Origin: CAYURH01 sp964447105
Lineage (GTDB): Bacteria; Patescibacteriota; Saccharimonadia; Saccharimonadales; EFPC-124
Assembly: GCA_964447105.1 (NCBI GenBank)
Contig: CAYURH010000003.1
Span: 1 to 62,967 of the forward strand
Reading direction: 5' to 3'
DNA length: 62,967 nucleotides
Part shown: in pieces, positions 16,033 through 23,934 of the stretch
Position numbering within the stretch: position 1 is the stretch's first letter
Layout of the letters: the number at the start of each line of letters is the position of its first letter
Notes under the pieces: model-generated
The model's database searches: none
What the model was told of the DNA's origin: nothing
Seen by the model: the letters and a program-made list of their open reading frames with translations, nothing else
Program-made: the position numbers and the translations under genes

Positions 16033-17351
16033 AGTTGTATTGGCCCCATTTTGCCCCCAGTTTTGAATGCCCACAAGCCAGCGACCGCCCACCACGTCAT
16101 GCTGGTGGGGTCGTCGACCCACCCATGCAAAAATAGGTTTATCACGGTCAGGCCGGCAAAACCCGCTAGCAGCAACGCCGGCCATTGCTGCTGACGCCGC
16201 TTCCATAGTTGCTGCACCAGAAGCGCACATATAATTATGAATAGTATCAGGCCCAACACGCCTATCTCTTGTGCTACCTGCACAAAATAATTTTCGGCAA
16301 TCCGCGCCGGGTGTCCTGTGTTGTAGTACGACGCCGGGCCAGCCGCACCCACACCATGACCAAATGGGTTGGCGATCACGTCTTTAATACCGTCGGATGT
16401 CGCTTGCCAATGATCAGCGGTAGAACCTTCCACCAAACTGGAATCATCAGGGCTAGAATGAAACACCAGCAAGCGCACCGTCGGCACCGTCGCGGCTAGC
16501 GCCAACACGCCCGCCACCACTAGTACCAGCGGCGGCGCCAATCGTTTGACCCAAAACATTACGCGGTGACGCGGCACCATTAATGCCGCCAGTATCACAA
16601 ACATAGTAGCAGCACCTAGCCAGGCGCTGCGTGAACCACTCAGCCCAAGCGCAACCAGCCCGCCGGCAAACGCTGCCCATGCCAACCAGTTGCGCCGGTT
16701 CTGAGCCAACAGCCACACCGCCAACGCCAGTGGCAATAGCAGATACGACCCTAGTTCGTTCGGCCCGCGCAGGGTAGCGAACGCCCGCACGGCATCTGGA
16801 TTTTGGTCGACCAATATATATGGAGCAATAGTCACGTCTTTGTTGTAGCCAAACTGCGCCAAGAAATCGTGGGGCAGCAGGGTAACCTGCAAAATTGCCA
16901 GTACCGCCAGCCCAATCATGGTCCACAGGAGCCACGGCGTCAGATACTTTTTGGCCAGCTCAACCCATGGATGGCCGCTGGCCAGCACCACCTGCGCCAG
17001 CACAAACATCGCAAAAAAGCGCAAGTTCATGAGCAGCCCCGCATAGACAGCACTCGCCGACGCTTCAGACGTTATGGCAAATGCCACGTTTAGTAACAGG
17101 TACAGCACAATATACTTATTGATCCACCGAGCCCATATGCGCTTGGCGATGTCGGGTCGCAAAAAACAGTAGCCACCCACCGTAGGCACCACCAACAGTA
17201 GGGCGATTTCTTTCCAGCCCTTCCACACTTCGAGCGGCCCGATAGCCGTGCCACCCCAGGTAGATATAAATGCATGCAGCGGCAACAACAGGAGTACCCC
17301 TCCCAGAACTGCGGTCATACCCCCGGCTAATATCTGCTCGATCTTTTTCAT
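16029..17351 (-). CDS. O-antigen ligase/polymerase family protein (Wzy_C)
   Basis: The 440-residue protein has 10-12 hydrophobic spans and the Wzy_C signature: GLSGSRSAWLGA in one helix, then a large external loop with NPFGHGVGAAGPASYYNTGH and HPARIAENYFVQVAQEIG. Members polymerise repeat units (Wzy) or attach glycans to an acceptor (WaaL or wall-glycopolymer equivalents). It is divergent from the initiating phosphotransferase gene (32 bp apart) and precedes the LexA-like regulator. Polymerase versus ligase cannot be decided from sequence. Confidence 0.9.
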   Translation of the reverse strand: MKKIEQILAGGMTAVLGGVLLLLPLHAFISTWGGTAIGPLEVWKGWKEIALLLVVPTVGGYCFLRPDIAKRIWARWINKYIVLYLLLNVAFAITSEASASAVYAGLLMNLRFFAMFVLAQVVLASGHPWVELAKKYLTPWLLWTMIGLAVLAILQVTLLPHDFLAQFGYNKDVTIAPYILVDQNPDAVRAFATLRGPNELGSYLLLPLALAVWLLAQNRRNWLAWAAFAGGLVALGLSGSRSAWLGAATMFVILAALMVPRHRVMFWVKRLAPPLVLVVAGVLALAATVPTVRLLVFHSSPDDSSLVEGSTADHWQATSDGIKDVIANPFGHGVGAAGPASYYNTGHPARIAENYFVQVAQEIGVLGLILFIIICALLVQQLWKRRQQQWPALLLAGFAGLTVINLFLHGWVDDPTSMTWWAVAGLWAFKTGGKMGPIQL

Positions 17352-17383
17352 CCTTATTTAATGCTACAATAACCAGCAAGGAT

Positions 17384-18823
17384 ATGCCTACACGTTCGGC
17401 CCGATTCTATAGTTTAGCGTTGTTAGTGGGCGATTTTTGCGTACTGTTGGCGGCCTTTGCGCTGGCTTATGTGTTGCGCGTGCAGATCGACCATCGACCA
17501 CTGCTCACTGGCCAAGTGTCTGGCGCAGATTTTTTGAACACCGCACTCCTACTTATCCCTATGTGGTTGATCGTCTTCGGATTCTTGGGGCTATATAGTA
17601 GTGGTATTTACAATAAACGGTTGCTCGAATGGGGCCGATTGCTGGTAGGAAGCGTGATCGGTATCCTGATCGTGATTGGCTACAGCTTTGTGGTAGACCG
17701 CGATGTGTTTCCAGCGCGGTTGGTGGTGGTGTATGCATTTATCGGTTCATTTGTGCTGTTGGTATTTGGCCGTGAGTGTTTGCGGCTGTTACGCACATTT
17801 GCTTTCCGGTTTGGCCGGGGGATCAGCCGAGTGCTGGTCATTGGCAATTCGGCCGCAACGCGCGATATCATAGCGCAGATGAGCGACACGGCGCATTCTG
17901 GCTACCGCATTGTGGCGGTGGCGGGGCCCAAATCGATTCTGCCTACTGGTTTCCGCGGCACATTGTATCCCACCGTGGAGCAGGCGCTCAACAAATTAAA
18001 AGCGCATCACATTACCACCATTATCCAAACTGACCTGTACGATTCGACAGAGCGCAACCAAAAAATCATGGGCGCCGCGCAAGCAAGCCACATCAACTAC
18101 AGCTTTATCCCCGGGGAGCCAGAATTCTATTCGGGCAAAAACACCGTGGACGTGTTTTTGGGCTACCCCATCATTTCGGTACACCAGACGCCGCTGGTGG
18201 GTTGGGGGACGATTGTCAAACGAATATTCGACACGCTGTCCACGCTGCTGCTCGTGGCTGTTCTGTCGCCCGTTTTCCTGCTTATCATTCTGCTGCAACT
18301 CATATTCAACCCCGGGCCGGTGTTTTATGTGAGCACGCGACTAACCCGCTATTCCAAAAGGTTTGGGCTGGTCAAATTCCGCAGCATGCGCCCTGAATTT
18401 GGCAAACGCGACGCGGCAGAAGATTTTGCCCGCATGGGCCGACAAGATTTGGTAGACGAATACTTGCGCACCCGCAAAGTAGTGAACGACCCGCGCATCA
18501 CCTGGTTTGGCAAATTTTTGCGAGCCACATCACTCGACGAAATCCCACAGTTTTTCAACGTTCTGCGTGGCGACCTGAGCTTGGTTGGCCCCCGCCCTAT
18601 CCTGCCGCAAGAACTCGACCTCTACCGAGGCCGCGGCGCCCTGCTGCATAGTGTTAAATCCGGCGTGACCGGCCTATGGCAGGTGAGCGGACGGAGCGAT
18701 TTGCCGTTTGAAACTCGAGTAGAGCTAGAATTGTATTACGCGCAAAACTGGAGCTTTTGGCTCGACATTAAAATCTTGCTCAAAACGATCCCGGCTTTGT
18801 TGAGAAAATCTGGAGCACGGTAA
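17384..18823 (+). CDS. polyprenyl glycosylphosphotransferase (initiating transferase)
   Basis: The 479-residue protein has an N-terminal set of four membrane helices (about 8-110), a central CoA-binding-like domain (VLVIGNSAATRDII, about 150-160), and a C-terminal bacterial sugar transferase domain with VKFRSM, TSLDEIPQFFNVLRGDLSLV and GVTGLWQVSGRSDLPFE. This is the WbaP/CpsE/WcaJ family, which transfers sugar-1-phosphate to undecaprenyl phosphate and starts repeat-unit synthesis. The ATG at 17384 is preceded by CAAGGAT; the frame is open upstream but the family N-terminus begins here. A TACAAT box lies 13 nt upstream. Confidence 0.95.
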   Translation: MPTRSARFYSLALLVGDFCVLLAAFALAYVLRVQIDHRPLLTGQVSGADFLNTALLLIPMWLIVFGFLGLYSSGIYNKRLLEWGRLLVGSVIGILIVIGYSFVVDRDVFPARLVVVYAFIGSFVLLVFGRECLRLLRTFAFRFGRGISRVLVIGNSAATRDIIAQMSDTAHSGYRIVAVAGPKSILPTGFRGTLYPTVEQALNKLKAHHITTIIQTDLYDSTERNQKIMGAAQASHINYSFIPGEPEFYSGKNTVDVFLGYPIISVHQTPLVGWGTIVKRIFDTLSTLLLVAVLSPVFLLIILLQLIFNPGPVFYVSTRLTRYSKRFGLVKFRSMRPEFGKRDAAEDFARMGRQDLVDEYLRTRKVVNDPRITWFGKFLRATSLDEIPQFFNVLRGDLSLVGPRPILPQELDLYRGRGALLHSVKSGVTGLWQVSGRSDLPFETRVELELYYAQNWSFWLDIKILLKTIPALLRKSGAR

Positions 18824-18824
18824 G

Positions 18825-18860
18825 TTGGGGAATGGGGGCTAGGAACTAGGAAATGGGGTT
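18825..18860 (+). repeat. left inverted repeat of the four-helix-bundle cassette
   Basis: A G-rich 36-bp sequence containing CTAGGAACTAGGAAATGGGG. It matches the reverse complement of 19231-19266 at 30 of 36 positions. The start codon of the enclosed gene (18853) lies inside it. Confidence 0.75.
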
Positions 18861-19230
18861 AGCTGCAAAAAATTTTGAAGACCTAGATGCGTGGCAAAAA
18901 GCAATCGACTTGGCTGTATACGTTTATAAAGCCACAAAGACCTTTCCCAAAAGCGAACAGTATTCGCTCACCAATCAAATGCGTCGCGCCGTCGCTTCTG
19001 TGTCTGCAAATCTGGCAGAAGGCTTCGGCCGCCATAGCCCAAAAGAAAAGCTGCAATTTTATAAAATCGCCAATGGCTCGTTGCTGGAAGTAAAAAGCTT
19101 CTACTATCTTGCAAATCGGCTAGACTACATAGACAAGAGCGGCCTGGATGATTTTCTAACCTTATGCGTCACTACCCAAAAACTCATTAATGCGTTGATT
19201 CGCTCAATAAGGGAAAAACATGGCCTCTGA
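18853..19230 (+). CDS. four-helix-bundle protein (23S rRNA intervening-sequence protein family)
   Basis: The 125-residue protein is a clear member of the S23/IVP four-helix-bundle family (PF05635-type): FEDLDAWQKAIDLAVYVY, SLTNQMRRAVASVSANLAEG, GRHSPKEKLQFYKIANGSL, and the C-terminal helix LINALIRSIREKHGL. Relatives are found in rRNA intervening sequences and, as accessory factors, near diversity-generating retroelements, and are often scattered as small mobile-looking cassettes. Here it separates two glycan genes and is bracketed by imperfect inverted repeats. Its function is unknown. Its end overlaps the next gene's start by 11 bp. Confidence 0.93.
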   Translation: MGLAAKNFEDLDAWQKAIDLAVYVYKATKTFPKSEQYSLTNQMRRAVASVSANLAEGFGRHSPKEKLQFYKIANGSLLEVKSFYYLANRLDYIDKSGLDDFLTLCVTTQKLINALIRSIREKHGL

Positions 19231-20359
19231 AACCCCAGTTCCCAGTTCCAAACCCCCATCCCCCAGTGTAGCCATAATCTGTGACTGGCTCACCAACACC
19301 GGCGGCGCCGAAAAAACAGTCTACGCCATACACAAAGCCTTCCCCGACGCCCCCGTGTTTACATCTGTCTACGAGCCCGAAAACATGCGCGACTTTGCTG
19401 GCGTGGATGTGCGCACCACCTGGCTGCAGCGCTTTCCTAAATTTTTGCGCGTTCGCCATCAGCTATTCCCCGTGCTACGCGCATTCGCTTTTCGGCGGCT
19501 TGATTTGCGCGACTATGACGTGATCATATCGCTGGCCAGCGCCGAAGCCAAAGCCGTGCGCAAACGCCCCGGCGCCGTGCACATTTGCTACTGCCACACC
19601 CCAACGCGCTATTACTGGAGCCACTACGACGAATATCTGCGCAACCCCGGATTTGGCCCACTCAATCCGATCATCCGCCTGGTCATGCCGCCATTTGTGC
19701 GCTGGATGCGCCGGCTAGATTTGCGATCGGTCGCTGGCGTAGATCAGTTTATCGCCAATTCGCGCGAAGTGCAGGCGCGCATCAAAAAATATTACAAACG
19801 CGATGCCACGGTCATTAATCCACCAGTCGAAATGCAATTATTCCGCAGGTTAGACATAAACAAACCGCGCCATGGCCTCATTATGGTCGGCCGCCAAGTT
19901 GCCTACAAACGGTACGACCTGGGTATACAAGCTTGCAACGAACTCAAACTGCCACTCACCGTAGTGGGCAACGGGCCAGAGCACCATAAGCTACAAGCCA
20001 TAGGCGGACCAACCATTACATTTGTGCAGGCCGACGACAAACAAAAAGCTGAGCTCCTGGCCACATCCGAAGCGTTTCTGTTCCCACAATTCGAAGATTT
20101 CGGCATCGTGCAAGTAGAAGCCATGGCCGCCGGCACACCAGTAATTGCCTACGCCAAAGGCGGCTCACTCGACGCGGTGGTAGATGGCAAAACAGGAGTG
20201 TTTTTTGACAAGCAAACGGTGGAAGCGCTTAAAAAGGCGATTGTAGAATTTCAGGGCAAAAAGTTTGATCACAAGGCGATTCAAAAACACGCTGAAGAAT
20301 TTAGCGAAGAGCGGTTTATGAAACAAATTACAGATTTAATACATAAGATCGATAGTTAG
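19220..20359 (+). CDS. GT4-family glycosyltransferase (mannosyltransferase-like)
   Basis: The 379-residue protein is a GT-B retaining transferase: N-terminal domain beginning VAIICDWLTNTGGAEKTVYA (about 17), acceptor-side CYCHTPTRYYW motif, and the nucleotide-sugar block FEDFGIVQVEAMAAGTPVIA (E-x7-E, about 293-312). The C-x-C-H-T-P-x-R-Y-x-W block is typical of WbaZ/mannosyltransferase-like enzymes. The first 16 residues (ASETPVPSSKPPSPS) have no counterpart in the family and are encoded by the flanking cassette repeat, so the original start was probably lost and replaced. It adds a sugar in the locus started by the phosphotransferase upstream. Confidence 0.93.
   Translation: MASETPVPSSKPPSPSVAIICDWLTNTGGAEKTVYAIHKAFPDAPVFTSVYEPENMRDFAGVDVRTTWLQRFPKFLRVRHQLFPVLRAFAFRRLDLRDYDVIISLASAEAKAVRKRPGAVHICYCHTPTRYYWSHYDEYLRNPGFGPLNPIIRLVMPPFVRWMRRLDLRSVAGVDQFIANSREVQARIKKYYKRDATVINPPVEMQLFRRLDINKPRHGLIMVGRQVAYKRYDLGIQACNELKLPLTVVGNGPEHHKLQAIGGPTITFVQADDKQKAELLATSEAFLFPQFEDFGIVQVEAMAAGTPVIAYAKGGSLDAVVDGKTGVFFDKQTVEALKKAIVEFQGKKFDHKAIQKHAEEFSEERFMKQITDLIHKIDS
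19231..19266 (-). repeat. right inverted repeat of the four-helix-bundle cassette
   Basis: A C-rich 36-bp sequence containing CCAGTTCCCAGTTCCAAACC, matching the reverse complement of 18825-18860 at 30/36 positions. It encodes the atypical Pro/Ser-rich N-terminus of the GT4 gene. Confidence 0.75.
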
Positions 20360-20363
20360 CTCC

Positions 20364-20392
20364 GGGGGTGTGAGGATCAGCCCCACACCCCC
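20364..20392. terminator. hairpin between convergent genes
   Basis: GGGGGTGTGAGG-ATCAG-CCCCACACCCCC: a 12-bp stem with one mismatch and a 5-nt loop, followed by TTAATCC. It sits between the convergent GT4 and CHAP genes and could serve both strands; the T tract is short. Confidence 0.6.
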
Positions 20393-20413
20393 TTAATCCT
20401 CCGCCAGCAACCG

Positions 20414-21982
20414 CTAGGGGGCAGAGAACGTCGTGCCTGCACTCGCGACAACCGCTGGGCCAGCCCAGGGTTGGCCGGGGTTAACCCAGAAGGCGCTCAG
20501 ACTGTTGTTGGGGCCCTGAGTGAACGCCTGGGTGAAACCATTACTCTGGTTCACTGCGGCGGCCGGGTCGGAATACGCCAAGCCCGGCAGTGTAGCGGGC
20601 CCACTCCAGGGTTGCCCCGGGAAAGTCCAATAGGTGTTCAGTGAATTGGACTGCCCCTCTGCGAAAACCTGAGTGAATTGATTACTCTGCGTAACCGTAG
20701 CCGCCGGAGCAGAATACGCCAGGCCGGGCAACGTGGCCGGGCCAGCCCATGGCTGTCCCGGGTTGACCCAATAGCCGTACAGGCTGTTGTTGGGGCCCTG
20801 AGTGAACGCCTGGGTGAAGCCAGACGACTGGATGGTCACGACTGCAGGCGCCGAAAACGTTGTGCCGGCTCCGGCAATCACCGCCGGACCGTTCCATGGT
20901 TGACCAGGATTGACCCAATAACCATTCAAGCTATTGTTTGGGCCTTGAGCCATAACCTGCGTAAAGCCCGAAGACTGAACGACGGTTGCCGCCGGGTCGG
21001 AATACGCCAAGCCCGGCAGTGTAGCGGGCCCACTCCAGGGTTGCCCCGGATTGGTCCAGTAAGCGTTCAGTGCGTGGTTGGGACCTTGCACGAAGACCTG
21101 AGTAAACCCACTGCTTTGTGTTACAACGGCCGCCGGCGCCGAAAACGTCGTGCCGGCTCCGGCAACGACCGCAGGCCCGTTCCACGCTTGTCCAGGAAAG
21201 CCCCAATACGCAAGCAGACTGTTGTTGGGGCCCTGGGCAAACGCCTCCGTGAAACCATTCGATTGGGTGATCACGGTCGAAACGTCCGAAAACGTCGTGC
21301 CCGCACCCGCAACAACTGCCGGGCCGGCCCAAGGCTGACCGGGGTTAACCCAATAGTCGTACAAACTGTTGTTGGGGCCTTGCACCAACATTTGAGTGAA
21401 GCCGTTGTTGTAGCTAACGACGACACCGGAGTTGCTGCTGGAGGCGTCAGAATTAACAGGCGGGTTCAGATCCTTGAAATGAATATACCCACTCGGCAGA
21501 TCCGCCCCGGTGATCTTCTTCCAGTGGAAATTACCACCCCAGTTGTCCTCGGATACGATGATGTACCCGGCTCCGTAGCCTTCGACGATCGCCACATGGC
21601 CGTCGGTATGTCCGGCCACTCCGTAACCCCACCATGCCACAGCGCCAAGCGCCGGATTCTGGTCAGGCGCGAAGCCCTGGCTGGTGGCGTTCGACCCCCA
21701 ACTACCGGCATTGCCAAGGCCCGTGTGAGCCGGCGAACCGTTCTGGGTCAGTACGTACGCGACGTAATTGGTGCAGTTGTGGCCGGTGTACGCACCCCAG
21801 TACGAGCTTCCGTTGTTCGCTTCGTAGCCACGATCGGGGTACCCGCCATCGCGGCAACCCGAATAGCCCGTGCACAGCGTAGTCACCGATGCAGAAGCCG
21901 CCTGCGGCGCGACAACGGCAACACCCACTGCAACAAGCAGCGCGACGACAAGCCTGGCAGGCCATTTGCGCAAAGAGCGCAA
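20414..21982 (-). CDS. secreted CHAP amidase/endopeptidase with seven lectin-like repeats
   Basis: The 522-residue protein has a signal peptide with an Arg/Lys n-region, a long Val/Ala-rich core and cleavage near QAASAS. A CHAP domain (about 35-165) has Cys70 in GHNCTNYVAYV, His129 in DGHVAIVEGYG and SEDNWGG, the catalytic triad set of peptidoglycan amidases/endopeptidases. Then come seven repeats of about 49 residues (NGFTQAFxQGPNNSLxxYW-x-NPGQPW...), which could form a seven-bladed propeller of the PLL lectin type. AGGAGG is 8 nt before a TTG at 21982, which I take as the start; the GTG at 21991 overlaps that signal. Higher GC and an actinobacterial style of signal peptide and repeats suggest transfer from Actinobacteria. 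Confidence 0.87.
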   Translation of the reverse strand: MRSLRKWPARLVVALLVAVGVAVVAPQAASASVTTLCTGYSGCRDGGYPDRGYEANNGSSYWGAYTGHNCTNYVAYVLTQNGSPAHTGLGNAGSWGSNATSQGFAPDQNPALGAVAWWGYGVAGHTDGHVAIVEGYGAGYIIVSEDNWGGNFHWKKITGADLPSGYIHFKDLNPPVNSDASSSNSGVVVSYNNGFTQMLVQGPNNSLYDYWVNPGQPWAGPAVVAGAGTTFSDVSTVITQSNGFTEAFAQGPNNSLLAYWGFPGQAWNGPAVVAGAGTTFSAPAAVVTQSSGFTQVFVQGPNHALNAYWTNPGQPWSGPATLPGLAYSDPAATVVQSSGFTQVMAQGPNNSLNGYWVNPGQPWNGPAVIAGAGTTFSAPAVVTIQSSGFTQAFTQGPNNSLYGYWVNPGQPWAGPATLPGLAYSAPAATVTQSNQFTQVFAEGQSNSLNTYWTFPGQPWSGPATLPGLAYSDPAAAVNQSNGFTQAFTQGPNNSLSAFWVNPGQPWAGPAVVASAGTTFSAP

Positions 21983-22113
21983 AGCGCTCACCTCCTAGGT
22001 ACAATTGCGCCGACAAAAAGCCGGTTCAGCGCCTACTACGTTTCAGCGCTCGCATGCGTTGTATTTACGCATAGTTTGGGGTAGAAAGTAAATGCTTAAT
22101 CTAGACGATCGTT

Positions 22114-23826
22114 CTAATACCCACCATACCCCCCGCCGTACGACAACCCGTACGCCGGTTTGTGATAATCCGTTACCTTCAGCGGTGTGTCTGCCCCGCT
22201 GGCTGGCAAGATGTATAGTTCGCTGTTGTTTTTGGACACCAATACGTAGTTGTCGGTGAACCAGCCGTATTGGCGGTAGCCGGTGTCTAGTTTGGCGATT
22301 TCTTTTTCGTTTTCGCCGTTTTGGTCACCAGTCAGCATGACGGCTTTGCCGTCGCGGGCTTCGGCCCAAAATACTTGTTTGGCAGATGGCGACTGCAGGA
22401 ATACGGGGTAGCTCGCGTTGTAAAAGGCTTGTTCATCTAGTTTGACTTCGCTCAGTTTGCCATCTTTGTATTCGTATTCTTTGTTGCCGCCGTACATGTT
22501 GCCTAGTATGCGCACTTCGCGTGGTTCATACTGGCGCACGTCGTAGCCGGTGGCTTTGTCGCGGGTGGTTTCTACCACTGTTTTGGCGCCGGTTCCGTCG
22601 GCTTGCACGCTATATACGCCAATTTTGGTGCCGGCTGGGTAGGTTTGAATGTTGTACCAGTTGGTATATATCACTTCGTTGCCGATAAGGGTGATGGATG
22701 GGCCATAGTAGGGCTGCGATTTATACAGCTCGGTCAATTTGCCGCTGGTGGCGTCGTAACTTTTGATCGATCGCTTGCCGGCTTGGTCTTCGCCCACATT
22801 GGTGCGCACCACATGGTACACCAACCGGCTGTCGGCCCAGCCGCTTACGGTAAATTCAGCCGTGCCTTCGTCGATGACGCTCATTTTGTCGTCGGCGGTG
22901 GTGATTAGGTATAGCTTGGCTGGTTTGTCGTCGCGTTTGGATTTGAACGCCAGGTACTTCCAGTCGCGGCTGGCGATTAACTGCGTGTCATATTCGTCTT
23001 CTTTGCCCGTGGCTTGCACCACCACTTTGGCGTTGCCGCCGTCTAGGTCGGATTTCATGACATTGATTTTGCCGGTGCGCTTGCTTAGGAAATAGATTGT
23101 GCCGCTCGGGACCATGGCAAAAGTATTTCTGTCGTCTTTTTGCTCGGTTATGGTGATGGTGGCGGTTTGCGTATTAAAACCGTCGGCTTTTAGTTCGGCT
23201 TGTACGGTGGTTTGGTCAGCTGGAGCGATGAGTGTGGCTTCGCCGTTGTCGTCGGTAATAGCTGTGGCTTGACCGGCGGTGATCATGACTTTGGCCAGGT
23301 GTTTACCCCCAACTTTGTTGTTGATTACCACGGGTACTTGGCGGCCGGTGGCTTCGATTTTGACCGTACCGGCATCGGCGTTGCTTAAAATAGGCACCGT
23401 GACGGTTACGTTGGACTGCTTGTAAAATGTTTTATACGCAGCCAGCGTATATTGACCTACTGGCACTTGGCGCACAGTGGCTTTGCCGTCTTTGTCGGTT
23501 TTGGCGCTTTGCGAACCTACGCTTACGGTAGCGTCGCTCACTGGTTTGCCCGTTTTGGCGTCTTGCAGGGTTACGCTGACGTCTTTTTTAATAAACATTC
23601 CGGCAACAGCGTAGCGAGTAAACGGCACGGCGGTGATGCTGGCAACTAAAACCGCCAGCAATACCATGGCGGCAACAACTTTACCCTTTTTGGTCTTTAA
23701 AAATTCGCGCAGGCGATGCGCCAAGGGTGTCTTGGCGCTACCTGCAACTGGCTTCTCGGCCTCTGATTTTGGAGGCATTTTTTCTGCAACTGGTGTTTCT
23801 GGCGTTTTTTCTTTTTCGCTTGCCAT
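22114..23826 (-). CDS. membrane-anchored Ig-like plus beta-propeller surface protein
   Basis: The 570-residue protein has a Pro/Glu/Lys-rich cytoplasmic tail (1-45), one membrane helix (about 48-72), and two carboxypeptidase-regulatory-like Ig domains (about 78-150 and 155-230; DAKTGKPVSDATVSVGSQSA and DNGEATLIAP). A TolB/WD40-like propeller follows (about 235-560) with blade motifs such as IYFLSKRTGKINVMKSDLDG and YWAEARDGKAVMLTGD-like strands. The C-terminus is Gly/Tyr-rich (YGGGYGGY). Probably an external structural or binding protein; no enzymatic motif is visible. GCAAGG precedes the ATG by 9-10 nt. Confidence 0.85.
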   Translation of the reverse strand: MASEKEKTPETPVAEKMPPKSEAEKPVAGSAKTPLAHRLREFLKTKKGKVVAAMVLLAVLVASITAVPFTRYAVAGMFIKKDVSVTLQDAKTGKPVSDATVSVGSQSAKTDKDGKATVRQVPVGQYTLAAYKTFYKQSNVTVTVPILSNADAGTVKIEATGRQVPVVINNKVGGKHLAKVMITAGQATAITDDNGEATLIAPADQTTVQAELKADGFNTQTATITITEQKDDRNTFAMVPSGTIYFLSKRTGKINVMKSDLDGGNAKVVVQATGKEDEYDTQLIASRDWKYLAFKSKRDDKPAKLYLITTADDKMSVIDEGTAEFTVSGWADSRLVYHVVRTNVGEDQAGKRSIKSYDATSGKLTELYKSQPYYGPSITLIGNEVIYTNWYNIQTYPAGTKIGVYSVQADGTGAKTVVETTRDKATGYDVRQYEPREVRILGNMYGGNKEYEYKDGKLSEVKLDEQAFYNASYPVFLQSPSAKQVFWAEARDGKAVMLTGDQNGENEKEIAKLDTGYRQYGWFTDNYVLVSKNNSELYILPASGADTPLKVTDYHKPAYGLSYGGGYGGY

Positions 23827-23934
23827 ACTAATTTACCTTGCTACCAGTAGCGTAAGCGTTTTGGGGTAATTGTGCAAGTCTATTGTGTATAACACTCGCG
23901 TTTCACGCGGCACCATGGTGTAAAATAAAATTAC

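Larger units (their letters stand above)
18825..19266 (+). mobile_element. candidate four-helix-bundle mobile cassette
   Basis: A unit of about 442 bp: inverted repeat, four-helix-bundle gene, inverted repeat. It carries no transposase, so if mobile it must be mobilised in trans or by recombination. The repeats overlap the coding starts of both the enclosed gene and the downstream GT4, as expected for an insertion that reached equilibrium with its surroundings. Confidence 0.5.

Noticed and set aside
20414..21400. Regular repeats considered as a CRISPR array
   Set aside because: Period of about 147 bp in frame within one long coding sequence; no short identical repeats separated by unique spacers.
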